Assembly: GCF_000186265.1 (NCBI RefSeq)
Contig: NC_014934.1
Location: 2,542,001 to 2,606,000, forward strand
DNA from: Cellulophaga algicola DSM 14237
GTDB taxonomy: Bacteria; Bacteroidota; Bacteroidia; Flavobacteriales; Flavobacteriaceae
Length of the DNA stretch: 64,000 bases
Reading direction: 5' to 3'
This document shows, piece by piece, positions 44,918 through 55,300 of the stretch (position 1 is the stretch's first letter; each line of letters begins with the position of its first letter). The notes beneath the pieces were generated by a model. The model made no database searches and had not been told where the DNA came from. It was given only the letters and a program-made list of their open reading frames with translations. Both the position numbers and the translations under genes were made by a program.

Positions 44918-45313
44918 ATGAAAAAATCATTCGTAATTGCAGTTCTAGGTCTTACATTAATTAGTACAAGTGTAAAAGCAGAAACTAGTTTTAATTCTTC
45001 TCCCGAGACAACTATCAACATTAAAAAAATCACAGGATTAAGTTCCTTTTGTAATGCTATTTTAAAGGGAGATATTCAAACCGTAAAAAGCATGATCTCT
45101 TTAGGGGAAGATGTAAACGAAAAATCATTAGGGATGACACCCGCTATTTTTGCGGCTCGTTATAATCGTGCTGATATATTAGAACTACTTATTGAGAATG
45201 GAGCAGATATTAAAGCTAAATGTGATAAAGGAAGAGGGATTAAAAGACATGCTGAACTATCTGGTGCAGTTGATGCATTAGCCGTAATTGAAGCACATTG
45301 GAAGAAAAAATAA
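44918..45313 (+). CDS. Secreted ankyrin-repeat protein
   Basis: 131 residues. A Sec signal peptide (cleavage near VKAE) is followed by a short linker and about two ankyrin repeats (CNAILKGDIQTVKSMISLG, then GMTPAIFAARYNRADILELL). A small periplasmic or surface adaptor is likely; the partner is unknown. Monocistronic, closed by a strong terminator. Confidence 0.85.
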   Translation: MKKSFVIAVLGLTLISTSVKAETSFNSSPETTINIKKITGLSSFCNAILKGDIQTVKSMISLGEDVNEKSLGMTPAIFAARYNRADILELLIENGADIKAKCDKGRGIKRHAELSGAVDALAVIEAHWKKK

Positions 45314-45337
45314 TTTTAGACTAAATGTCTAGAAATT

Positions 45338-45368
45338 AAAAAGCCATCTAAATTTTAGATGGCTTTTT
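45338..45368 (+). terminator. Terminator of the ankyrin gene
   Basis: A stem of 13-15 bp (core AGCCATCTA) with a terminal T-run, starting 25 bases past the stop. It may also serve the converging small gene on the minus strand. Confidence 0.8.
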
Positions 45369-45411
45369 TTAAGTTTACTTCTTCTAGTGTTCAAGTAAAA
45401 GAGCTGCTTTG

Positions 45412-45579
45412 TTAAAATCTAAATCCGTTTATAGCTCTAAATGCAAATGCATAAATTGCCATAGAAATCATTAGTACAGAGAATAATGAATAGATTTTAA
45501 GTAGTACTACAATAAATGCAGGTCTACAATTTTCAAAAGCTTCTAAGTAAACATTTCTGAAATGTGTGAGTGTACCCAT
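45412..45579 (-). CDS. Small single-pass membrane protein, DUF6747-like
   Basis: 55 residues, ATG 45579 to TAA 45412-45414. It reads MGTLTHFRNVYLEAFENC at the start, one hydrophobic helix at about residues 22-45, then AFAFRAINGFRF at the end. The pattern YLEAF followed by a membrane segment and an AF-R---GF ending matches small flavobacterial proteins I know as DUF6747. Function unknown. The gap between it and the M48 pseudogene (45580-45708) shows no further gene. Confidence 0.65.
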   Translation of the reverse strand: MGTLTHFRNVYLEAFENCRPAFIVVLLKIYSLFSVLMISMAIYAFAFRAINGFRF

Positions 45580-46111
45580 CTAGTTTCATTTAAATGTTTA
45601 TAAATCAAAGCTATAAGGATTAAGTGCTGTGTAAAAATTCGGGGTTGTACAAAGCTAATAATTTATTGTACAAAATCGATGTTATAATAATATATTAGTT
45701 GAAATGCACTATTCTTCTTTTAGGTGTTTTTCAATAGTGGCTTTTATCTTCTCAATTCTGTTTACAAGATCTAGATGTGTATTCTGAAAATTCAGGTAAA
45801 CGATTAGAACCATCCGCAGCTTTTAGAATTTCCAATACTTTTATCATTCCATAGGGATTATATCCTGATTTAATCATAAAAAGAGCACCAAGATCATCAC
45901 TTTCTAATTCGTTATTGCGCTCGTTTTGGGTACTATATTTTGATCCATACTATTAACGATCCTTTCCAAGTCTCCTGCACCAACGGTTGTTGTTTGTTAA
46001 GTAGGTGAATCTGCTATACGTTCTGCAGAATATCTTCTAATTGTGTGGTCAATTTCATGATCCATTACGCCTGTGAGCAGTACTTTATTGGTCTCAAAAA
46101 TAGTTAAAACT

Positions 46112-46127
46112 ATGCACTTTAGTGCAT
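46112..46127 (+). repeat. Left-end hairpin of the IS200/IS605-type element
   Basis: 6-bp stem ATGCAC/GTGCAT with loop TTTA, 37 bases before the transposase ATG. TnpA of this group recognises such structures in single-stranded DNA. Confidence 0.7.
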
Positions 46128-46163
46128 TTCGCTTTAGCTTCTAAAAAGACCTACCTTTGATTT

Positions 46164-46601
46164 ATGGCTGAACAAAGGACTAATGGACATAGCGTTTCGA
46201 GGTTGACTGCTCACTTAGTTTGGAGTACAAAATATCGTTATTCTGTTTTGGAAGGCGATATTCAGATTCGTTGTCGAACAATCTTATTACAAATATGTGA
46301 TTCTGAAGATGTTCAGATATTGAAGGGAGTTGTTTCAAAAGACCACGTTCACATGCATATTGAATATCGACCATCAATGAGTCTAAGCTATTTGATGAAG
46401 AAGTTAAAGGGTAGAAGTTCTCGAAAGCTTCAACAAGAATTTCCTGCATTAAAGTCAAAATATTGGGGTCGTCACTTTTGGGGAATAGGTTATGGTTGTT
46501 GGAGTACAGGTAATATAACTGATCAAATGGTTAATGAGTATTTGGAGCATCATAGAAAGCCAGATGATGGAGAAAACACAAATTTCATATTGGAACGATG
46601 A
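46164..46601 (+). CDS. tnpA: IS200/IS605-family transposase TnpA
   Basis: 145 residues, standard length. HUH nuclease: the paired histidines are in DHVHMHIEY, and the nucleophilic Tyr is probably in MVNEYLEHH near the C-terminus. LVWSTKYRYSVLEGDI at the N-terminus and GCWSTGNITDQ are family features. Frame intact, so the element may still be mobile if its ends are good. Single-strand transposition without target duplication fits the clean junction in the host gene. Confidence 0.93.
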   Translation: MAEQRTNGHSVSRLTAHLVWSTKYRYSVLEGDIQIRCRTILLQICDSEDVQILKGVVSKDHVHMHIEYRPSMSLSYLMKKLKGRSSRKLQQEFPALKSKYWGRHFWGIGYGCWSTGNITDQMVNEYLEHHRKPDDGENTNFILER

Positions 46602-46607
46602 CTTTTG

Positions 46608-46624
46608 GGTGACTTTAAGTCACC
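46608..46624 (+). repeat. Right-end hairpin 1 of the IS200/IS605-type element
   Basis: GGTGACT/AGTCACC stem, loop TTA, 6 bases past the transposase stop. Confidence 0.6.
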
Positions 46625-46633
46625 AGCCAGAAA

Positions 46634-46654
46634 CTATGGACTTTAAGTCCATAG
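46634..46654 (+). repeat. Right-end hairpin 2 of the IS200/IS605-type element
   Basis: A 9-bp stem (46634-46642 with 46646-46654), loop TTA, starting CTATGGACT. It shares the AAACTATG lead-in with the left hairpin, so it is the more likely recognition hairpin. Confidence 0.7.
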
Positions 46655-46933
46655 TGGTTCATTTAATTGTGAAAATAGTGTATAGGTAATAAAACAGTGT
46701 CCGCCTAGTAATGTAAAGGCTTTAATACTTTGGTCATCTGCGCACCAATGGTAATTTCTTAATCAACTGTTATGGTACTATGCTACTCGCGATCTGTATA
46801 CAGATTTTCTGCTGTAATGCTGTATTTTTTAATAAATGCAAAAGCGATAATAGCTAGGCCTATACATATTCTAATTTTCCAATTACCTCTTTTCATGGTT
46901 AGTGTTTTAGGAGTATTTGTTACAAGAAAAAAA

Positions 46934-47671
46934 TTAAAGAAGTTTAGGGTTAATATCTAAAATATTATCAGTGATGTAGGTTCTTAAGAATCCAGAAGTA
47001 AAATGCTCGCTTCCAATAAAATCTTCATCTTTATAAATCTGTAATAGGTTTTTACCGCGTAAGGTTTCTAACATGGGTATAGAAATAGGAGCATAGCTGT
47101 AGTGCCATGGCTCATATTTAAAACCTCTTCTTTTTTTATCATCAGTATAAACTAAATAAAAACCAAATTTCTCAGCGTTTTCATCCATCCACTTTTTGAA
47201 ATCTGCAAAAGGTTGACCTTCACCATACTTTGAAGGGACAAGTACATCTCCACTTACTTTTTGGTAGCCATCAATTACATCAATGTCTGTACCCCAATGG
47301 TGTCTGCTTGTTCCTGGAATTGTTGAATATTCTATGATTTTTGAGATTGCGGCAAGCGGCGCCATCCCTGCATCCGTATATTTTATAAACTTATTTTCGA
47401 AAATTACTTGCTGGCGATCAAAACTACGGTAGCTAGAAACAATTTTTAAATCGATACCGCCAGTATATGCAGCTCTTTTCATTTCTATAAATGCATCGTG
47501 TGCTTCTTTTCTTAAGTTTATCCCTTTTCCAAACAACTCAATTCTGGTTTTTCCCATCAATTCTAAAATAGAATATTCTACATCTTTATCTTGAGCAAGC
47601 GTTATGGAAGGTACTAATGCTAAAGCGATTCCTGATACTGTTGTTTTTTTTATAAATGATCTTCTCTGCAT
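46934..47671 (-). CDS. M15-family D-alanyl-D-alanine carboxypeptidase-like peptidase
   Basis: 245 residues. The N-terminus MQRRSFIKKTTVSGIALAL has a twin-arginine motif (RRSFIKK) and hydrophobic core with cleavage near LAQ. The VanY/DacB-like domain has SRHHWGTDIDVI, which supplies the first His and Asp zinc ligands, and EPWHYSY, which supplies the catalytic Glu and third His. It probably trims peptidoglycan in the periplasm. Two bases after the GNAT gene on the same strand, so probably one transcript. Confidence 0.88.
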   Translation of the reverse strand: MQRRSFIKKTTVSGIALALVPSITLAQDKDVEYSILELMGKTRIELFGKGINLRKEAHDAFIEMKRAAYTGGIDLKIVSSYRSFDRQQVIFENKFIKYTDAGMAPLAAISKIIEYSTIPGTSRHHWGTDIDVIDGYQKVSGDVLVPSKYGEGQPFADFKKWMDENAEKFGFYLVYTDDKKRRGFKYEPWHYSYAPISIPMLETLRGKNLLQIYKDEDFIGSEHFTSGFLRTYITDNILDINPKLL

Positions 47672-47673
47672 TT

Positions 47674-48132
47674 CTATATTTTTTTAAACATGACGTAATG
47701 TTCCCCTACTAAGGGTATTTCAAATATCGGACCAACTTTATGATATCCTAAGTTAGTGTAAAATCCAACGGCCGAAACCCTCGCATTCATCCAAAGGGTA
47801 ATTTTTTCTTTTTTCTTTACTAATTCTTCTCCAGATAGGACTAACTGCTTGCCAAAACCATGACCGTGGTATTCGTCTAAAACCGCCATTCCTCTTAGTT
47901 GAGCTGCCTTAATAAAATTGTGATCTGCGTGGTTTGCATTGTAAAATGATGCAACAGCTACCAGCTTATCTTTTAAAAATCCGCCTACATGAAAGGTATC
48001 TGGCAACTCATCACCAGCAAACCTACACGTCGTAATAGGCCTCCCTTTTCTTAAAACAGGATGGCGTACCGGATAGGTTTCTTCTGCTGATATCAATTTA
48101 GATACTAAAGTAGTAACGGTATTTTTGTCCAT
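47674..48132 (-). CDS. GNAT-family N-acetyltransferase
   Basis: 152 residues. The fold is read from VASFYNANH (strand 4), the acetyl-CoA loop LRGMAVLDEYHGHGFGKQLV with the R/Q-x-x-G-x-G/A variation typical of motif A, and VGFYTNLGYHKVG near the C-terminus. Acceptor unknown. First gene of a unit with the M15 peptidase; a cell-wall substrate is possible but unsupported. Confidence 0.88.
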   Translation of the reverse strand: MDKNTVTTLVSKLISAEETYPVRHPVLRKGRPITTCRFAGDELPDTFHVGGFLKDKLVAVASFYNANHADHNFIKAAQLRGMAVLDEYHGHGFGKQLVLSGEELVKKKEKITLWMNARVSAVGFYTNLGYHKVGPIFEIPLVGEHYVMFKKI

Positions 48133-48190
48133 TATTGTCTTTTAGGAATGCTAAATTAAAGATACATGTTCTTATTTCAATACGCTAGAA

Positions 48191-49348
48191 TTAATTATTT
48201 AAGTAAAGATATCCTTGGTGGGTCACTTCAATATCAAATAATTTTACAACATAGAAGTAAATACCATCAGGGAGTCCTTTGTCTTTACTGATTGTAAATT
48301 TGTTATTAGCAGTACCGTCAAATAAGTTTTTGTAATTTTCTACGGTATATACAATACGCCCCCATCGGTTATAAATTTCTATTTTGTTATTTGGTGAAAG
48401 AGCAACGGCATCAATCACCAAGTAGTCATTTATACCATCATTATTAGGCGTAAGAATATAGTTGTCTAAGGTGATGCTTGCTGTACTTAAACTTTCTCCA
48501 AACGTGATAATTTCATAAGCGTTCGGTAAAAATGTAGTAGAGGTAATGCTCCCTGAGGTAAAATCTCCTGAAAAGTTAGTATTCCCTAAATCTACCCAAA
48601 TACCCTCCGTTTTGTCCCAGCCAACAACACGCAAGTCTTCAATGCGGTCTACGATATTGGCAATGTTACTATCTGCATCCCAGGTTAGTATAACGGTTGA
48701 AAGTATATCTCCATCTAAGTCCCAATATTCATAGGTGCTAATACGTAATAAAATATCACTTTTTTGGTCGGTACTAAAATTTGTAGGGAAGGTAGACGGT
48801 ACATTTGGGTCCTCATAGAAATAGGCAGCTTTTGCTAACGCATTTACGCTACTAGATCTTAATTCTATGGGGCGTAATTTGTCTATAATTCCTGTGGGAA
48901 ATAGAAAACTTTGCTTATTTGTTAATGCTGCATAACCATCTACTTTAGTCCTATTGGTTTCCCCAGTGTAAAAAGCATCATTAATATAATCTAAGGTAAT
49001 GGCTAATTGATTTCTGGGCGTCACAACGTTACCAATAATAAAATTGCTATTGTTGGTGATACCGACACCTACCTCTAGGTTTAAGTGATTCGTAACTATA
49101 ATTTCGGCATCTTGAAAAATAGGTCTAAAAGCTCCAGAAATTGTAAGATCATCTGTGTTGTAAAAACCGACCAGACCCGTATTTTCATCAAAAGACCCGT
49201 TGTTAATTAGGTTGTCGTGAAATCCTAAACGACCCCCTTCATGTATTTTTAAGGCACCAAAATTTTGTGCTTGTTCTTGAGCGCTACTAGGTGTTATGCA
49301 TAATAACAATCCACCTAAAAAAACGACTATGTTTTGTGTACTATTCAT
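48191..49348 (-). CDS. T9SS-sorted secreted protein with CHU_C-type C-terminal domain (module 1)
   Basis: 385 residues. A signal peptide (cleavage near SSAQ) precedes an N-terminal beta-rich part with ALKIHEGGRLGFHDNLINNGSFDENTGLVGFYNT-like motifs (cited in part). The final 90 residues match the gliding-motility-associated/CHU_C type B sorting domain: LTPNNDGINDYLVI, IYNRWGRIVYT and DGIYFYVVKLFD. Such proteins are exported by the T9SS. It starts 10 bases after the fibre gene stop, same strand, and is clearly paralogous to 56363-57520. Confidence 0.9.
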   Translation of the reverse strand: MNSTQNIVVFLGGLLLCITPSSAQEQAQNFGALKIHEGGRLGFHDNLINNGSFDENTGLVGFYNTDDLTISGAFRPIFQDAEIIVTNHLNLEVGVGITNNSNFIIGNVVTPRNQLAITLDYINDAFYTGETNRTKVDGYAALTNKQSFLFPTGIIDKLRPIELRSSSVNALAKAAYFYEDPNVPSTFPTNFSTDQKSDILLRISTYEYWDLDGDILSTVILTWDADSNIANIVDRIEDLRVVGWDKTEGIWVDLGNTNFSGDFTSGSITSTTFLPNAYEIITFGESLSTASITLDNYILTPNNDGINDYLVIDAVALSPNNKIEIYNRWGRIVYTVENYKNLFDGTANNKFTISKDKGLPDGIYFYVVKLFDIEVTHQGYLYLNN

Positions 49349-49358
49349 GGTGTTGTTA

Positions 49359-52300
49359 TTAGAGGTCTAAAATGGTAAACATAAACTCAGAATCAAATCT
49401 TGCTCTATCTGTTCCACCATTATCATTATCACCCATAATAACTTCAAAAGTAGTTGTAGTTTGATTGGTGTAGGCAATTCCTGGATCATCATTGCCGACT
49501 CCTCCGCGTCCTGGTTGCGATATTTGTATGATGTAATTAGAGTCTGAAGTTGTTCCGGCAGGAAGATTTACTTGGTAATGTCCTACTCCGGTAAGTTTTG
49601 TTATGGTAATCCCTGCGGTTGCTTTTAAAATAGCACCATTAGCTGCTATTTTACCAAAAGCTTTAATAGGACTTTCATAAAATAGGCCAGAATCTGTCCC
49701 TAAAGACACACTGTTATTGGCATCGGTACTTACTGTTGCAGCAGGAGCAGGGTCTATCCAATCTGTTCCTGTTGTTGTAGTACTTAATACTTGACCTGCA
49801 GTTCCTGCATCGCCATCTTTATCTTCAAAAGACCCATTTAAACGCATGTTATTCCCAATATGTAAACTTTCGTCTGGAGTTGCTATTCCGATACCTACAT
49901 TTTGAGAAGCATCAATTTTAATAGCTTCTGTTCCTCCGGTAGAAAAGCCTAACTGATCTGCAGCTACTCTATACATTCCTGTATTACCGTCATCATTAAA
50001 GCGGTATGATGGGGAATTAGCAGTTCCGTTAGCATTGGCAAATGAAGTAGCTCTTACTTGTCCGCTTACCTGTAATTTATGTGTGGGAGAACTTGTTCCA
50101 ATCCCTAACCTATTGTTGGTGGTATCCCAAAAAAGTTGGCCATTGTCTTCTGTTGGTGCGCCAGATGCTCCAGCGAAGAATATAGATCCTGCGGTTCCTG
50201 TATGGTTTAATTCATCCGTATCTACCCAAGAAACGGAACCTGTATTATCGGTAATAAGGGATTGGTTATTGCTCCCCGGGGCAATTTTTGTTGTGGTAAC
50301 ATTGGCATCACTAATTTTAATCGTAGTAACAGCATTTGTTGCTAAATCATCTGTGGTTACTTCCCCATTTGCAATTTTTGCTGTAGTAATCGCATTGTCT
50401 GCAATAGCTAGGCTTACATTGGTAAAGGTAGCATTTGTACCACCAGTTATATCTATATCTGTAGACGTAATAGAACCACTAGATAAACCATCTACATAAT
50501 TCTTGGTTGCAGCATCTTGAGCATTTGTAGGATCATTTAAATTGGTGATATTAAAATTACCCATCGCTAAGGGGCCTACCATAGCATCGCCGTTGGCATT
50601 TACATAACGTGCATCGTTGGTAGATAAATCGGTAGAAACTTCTTGCCAGCCTGTCATATCATCAAAAATAAAAGCGACACCATTCCGGTCTGCATTAGGA
50701 GCTACTTCACCTGAAACAATGTAGATGTCAGAATCTACGGCTGTAACAGGGATGTCTGCTTCTAAGCCTGTACTCGTGCTTGATAAAATAACGGCTACAT
50801 TTCCGTTAGATGCAGGTGCAACGCCATTCACGGTTCTTACTATACTGGCGATATCATTAAATCCTCCAGTTTCGTTGGTAAAACGTAGAATACTATCGTC
50901 TCCAGGAGCAACACTTAATGAAGTTACGGTTTCATCAATTTCAACACTAGTACCATTGGTCTCTGTAATTGTAGCAATTCTATTTCCTGCAATTACATTG
51001 GTCACAGTTAAAGCATCAACTTCTAAAGCTCCAGTAGTTGCGTTTTGGGATAATCCCGTTCCTGCTACATCTGCATTTATTTTTGCTGCGGTAATTGCAT
51101 CGTCTTCAATCGTTAAAATACCTGTGTTACTAAGGGTAGCATCACCACTTACAAGTACGGCTTGGGCTGTGTTTGACCCATCGCCCATAAAAATGTTGCC
51201 ATTGTTTAACGTATTTGCTGTAGTAATTTGATTGTCTACATACGTTTTTACGGCAAGTTCTGTTGGGAATAATACATTAGTAGCATCAGCCAAGGTAATA
51301 TCGGTTGATTTGTTTACTGTATTTTCTTTGTCATTTTGTAAGTCTGTAATAGCAGTTGTATTTGCAGTTTCCGCTGCGGTAGCTCTTGTTTCTTCTGCGG
51401 TTATGGCATCTTCATTTGTAGTTTCTGCTGCAGTAGCTCGTGTTTCTTCGTTAGTAATTGCAGTAGTATTTGCTGTAATAGCTGCGGATTCTTCTAAAGC
51501 GGCTAAATTAACAGTAACGGCAGAAGTTCCTTCAAAGATGGTTAATTGACTGGAACTATTCAGTACAGCAGAGGTAATATCATCATCTTGTCTAATTAAA
51601 TTGAATTGATCGTCTACATAGGTTTTTACGGCCAGTTCTGTTGGGAACAATACGTTAGTAGCATCAGCTAAAGTGATGTCGGTAGATTTGTTAGCCGTGT
51701 CCTCTTTATCGTTTTGTAAATCTGTAATATCATCTGCATTAGCCGTTTCTGCTAAGATCGCTCTTGCTTCTTCATCGCTAATGGCTGTTGCATTTGCAGT
51801 TTCTGCATTCGTTGCTCTAGTAACTTCGTTAGTTATGAGTGTTGTGTTTGCGGTAATGTCTGCCGATTCTTCTAAACTTGAAAGGTTGACATCTATAGAA
51901 GTTGCTGTACCTTCTTCAATAGTTAAGATATTTGTTGCAGCATCTAAAGTGGCAGCGGTGATATCATCATCTTGATTGACGCTTCCTATTTGATTGTCTA
52001 CATAAGTTTTTACGGCCAATTCTGTTGGGAACAATACGTTAGTAGCATCAGCTAAGGTGATGTCAGTAGATTTGTTAGCCGTGTCTTCCTTGTCGTTTTG
52101 TAAATCTGTAATATCATCTGCATTAGCTGTTTCTGCTAAGATTGCTCTTGCTTCTTCATCGCTAATGGCTGTTGCATTAGCTGTTTCTGCATTTGTTGCT
52201 CTAGTAACTTCGTTAGTTATGAGTGTCGTGTTTGCGGTAATGTCTGCCGATTCTTCTAAACTTGATAGGTTGACATCTATTGAAGTTGCTGTGCCTTCTT

Positions 52301-55300
52301 CAATAGTTAAGATGTTTGTTGCAGCATCTAAAGTAGCGGCGGTTATATCATCATCTTGATTGACGCTTCCTATTTGATTATCAACATACGTCTTTACAGC
52401 TAGTTCTGTTGGGAACAATACGTTGGTAGCATCAGCTAAAGTTATGTCTGTAGATTTATTAGCTGTGTCCTCTTTATCGTTTTGTAAATCTGTAATATCA
52501 TCTGCATTAGCCGTTTCTGCTAAGATTGCTCTTGCTTCTTCATCATTAATCGCTGTTGCGTTTGCTGTTTCTGCATTCGTTGCTCTAGTAACTTCGTTAG
52601 TTATGAGTGTCGTGTTTGCAGTGATGTCTGCTGATTCTTCTAAACTTGAAAGATCTACATCAACACTTGTTGTTCCTTCATTTATAGTTAATAGGTTTGA
52701 AGTTGTATTTAGTGTTGCCGCAGTAATATCATCATCTTGATTGACGCTTCCTATTTGATTATCAACATACGTCTTTACAGCTAGTTCTGTTGGGAACAAT
52801 ACGTTGGTCGCATCAGCTAAAGTGATGTCTGTAGATTTGTTGGCCGTGTTCTCTTTATCGTTTTGTAAATCTGTAATGTCGTCTGCGTTTGCAGTTTCTG
52901 CAGCAGTCGCTCTAGTCTCTTCATCGCTAATCGCTGTTGCATTTGCAGTTTCTGCATTTGTTGCTCTAGTAACTTCGTTAGTTATGAGTGTCGTGTTTGC
53001 GGTAATGTCTGCCGATTCTTCTAAACTTGAAAGGTTGACATCTATAGACGTTGCTGTACCTTCTTCAATAGTTAAGATGTTTGTTGCAGCATCTAAAGTA
53101 GCGGCAGTAATATCATCATCTTGATTTACGCTTCCTATTTGATTGTCTACATACGTCTTTACAGCTAGTTCTGTTGGGAACAATACGTTAGTAGCATCAG
53201 CTAAGGTGATGTCAGTAGATTTATTAGCCGTATCCTCTTTATCGTTTTGTAAATCTGTAATATCATCTGCATTAGCTGTTTCTGCTAAGATTGCTCTTGC
53301 TTCTTCATCGCTAATCGCTGTTGCGTTTGCAGTTTCGGCATTCGTTGCTCTGGTAACTTCGTTAGTTATGAGTGTCGTGTTTGCAGTGATGTCTGCTGAT
53401 TCTTCTAAACTTGAAAGGTTGACATCTATAGACGTTGCTGTACCTTCTTCAATAGTTAAGATGTTTGTTCCAGCATCTAAAGTAGCGGCGGTGATGTCAT
53501 CATCTTGATTGACGCTTCCTATTTGGTTGTCTACATACGTCTTTACAGCCAGTTCTGTTGGGAACAATACGTTGGTAGCATCAGCTAGAGTGATGTCAGT
53601 AGATTTGTTAGCCGTGTCCTCTTTATCGTTTTGTAAATCTGTAATATCATCTGCATTAGCTGTTTCTGCTAAGATTGCTCTCGCTTCTTCATCGCTAATG
53701 GCTGTTGCGTTTGCAGTTTCTGCATTCGTTGCTCTAGTAACTTCATTAGTTATGAGTGTCGTGTTTGCGGTAATGTCTGCTGATTCTTCTAAACTTGATA
53801 GGTTGACATCTATAGACGTTGCTGTACCTTCTTCAATAGTTAAGATGTTTGTTGCGGCATCTAAAGTAGCGGCAGTAATATCATCATCTTGATTGACGCT
53901 ACCTACTTGATTGTCTACATAAGTTTTTACGGCCAATTCTGTAGGGAACAATACGTTGGTAGCATCAGCTAAAGTGATGTCTGTAGATTTGTTGGCGGTA
54001 TCCTCTTTATCGTTTTGTAAATCTGTAATATCATCTGCATTAGCCGTTTCTGCTAAGATTGCTCTTGCTTCTTCATCGCTAATGGCTGTTGCGTTTGCAG
54101 TTTCTGCATTCGTTGCTCTAGTAACTTCGTTAGTTATGAGTGTCGTGTTTGCAGTGATGTCTGCTGATTCTTCTAAACTTGAAAGGTTGACATCTATTGA
54201 CGTTGCTGTACCTTCTTCAATAGTTAAGATGTTTGTAGCAGCATCTAAAGTAGCGGCAGTGATATCATCATCTTGTTCAATAGCTAATAGTTCTGTATCT
54301 ACATAATTTTTTGTTGCTGCATCTTGCGCATTTGCTGGATCGCTTAGATTGGTAATGTTGTAGTTACCCATTGCTAAGGGCCCTACCATAGCATCTCCAT
54401 TAGCATTTACATAACGGGCATCACTGGTAGATAAATCAGTAGTAACCTCTTGCCAGCCATTTACATCATCATAAATAAATGCGACGCCATTCCGGTCTGC
54501 ATTTGGTGCCACTTCTCCCGATACAATATAGATATCAGAATCTACTGCGGTTGCAGGTCTGTCTAATTCTATACCTGTAGAAGTACTTGAAAGAATTACG
54601 GCTACATTACCGTTAGAAGCAGGGCTTACCCCATTAACGCTACGAACAATATTAGGGATGTCATTAAAACCACCAGCTTCATTGGTAAAACGTAAGGTAG
54701 ATTCGGCTCCTGCCTGAACAGAGAGTGACGTTATGCTTTCATCGATTTCTACAGAGGTACCATTTGTTTCTGTAATCGTTGCAATTCTATTTCCTGCAAT
54801 AACATCAGTTACTTCTAAAGCATCTACTTCAAGAGCTCCGGTTGTCGCATTTTGAGAAAGACCAGTTCCTGCAACATCAGGATTTAAATTAGCTGCGTTT
54901 ACTACGTCATCAGAAATAGTAAGGATTCCTGTATTGGCAATAGTAGCATCACCACTTATAATTACCTCTTGTGCTGTGTTGGTCCCATCGCCTAGGTAAA
55001 TAGCGCCATCTGCTAATGTATTAACTGCCGCTACTTGAGTGTCTACGTATGTTTTTACTGCTAGTTCTGTTGGGAATTCAACATTGGTAGGATCAGATAA
55101 GGTTATATCTGTAGATTTGTTAGCCGTGTTTTCTTTGTCAGTTTGTAAATCTGTAATGTCATCTGCGTTTGCTGTTTCTGCCAAGATTGCTCTTGCTTCT
55201 TCATCGCTAATCGCTGTTGCATTAGCTGTTTCTGCATTCGTTGCTCTAGTAACTTCGTTAGTTATGAGTGTTGTATTTGCAGTGATGTCTGCTGATTCTT

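Larger units (their letters stand above)
46096..46661 (+). mobile_element. IS200/IS605-type element (tnpA only), about 563 bp
   Basis: A small element with tyrosine-HUH transposase and subterminal hairpins but no terminal inverted repeats and no target duplication. Left hairpin ATGCAC/GTGCAT (46112-46127); right hairpins at 46608-46624 and 46634-46654, all with an ACTTTA-type loop region. Removing it joins host codons Q-L-N-E to T-N-K-V in frame, which fixes the ends to within about 3 bases (the TCA at each junction is ambiguous). No tnpB is present. Confidence 0.85.
45709..46896 (-). pseudogene. Decayed M48-family metalloprotease, interrupted by an IS200/IS605-type element
   Basis: Reading right to left, the gene begins at ATG 46896 with MKRGNWKIRICIGLAIIAF, the lipid-proximal N-terminus I associate with flavobacterial M48 peptidases. 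In-frame stops occur soon after (after YTDRE and TVD). About 60 codons are then missing between EITIG and ADDQSIKAFTLLGG. The coding trace enters the IS after FSQLNE and resumes at TNKVLLTGVMDHEIDH, where the zinc-binding HExxH is still readable. More lesions follow: a stop after ADSPT, then a frameshift before ELESDDLGALFMIKSG, and a last frameshift before NRIEKIKATIEKHLKEE, ending at TAG 45709. The original product cannot be made. Confidence 0.85.

Noticed and set aside
46772-46960. Plus-strand frame of 62 residues near the M15 gene
   Set aside because: It is the reverse strand of the M48 pseudogene start and shows no family features.
51591-54275. CRISPR-like array
   Set aside because: The repeats are 384 bp, coding, with no spacer of 30-40 bp; they are protein repeats.
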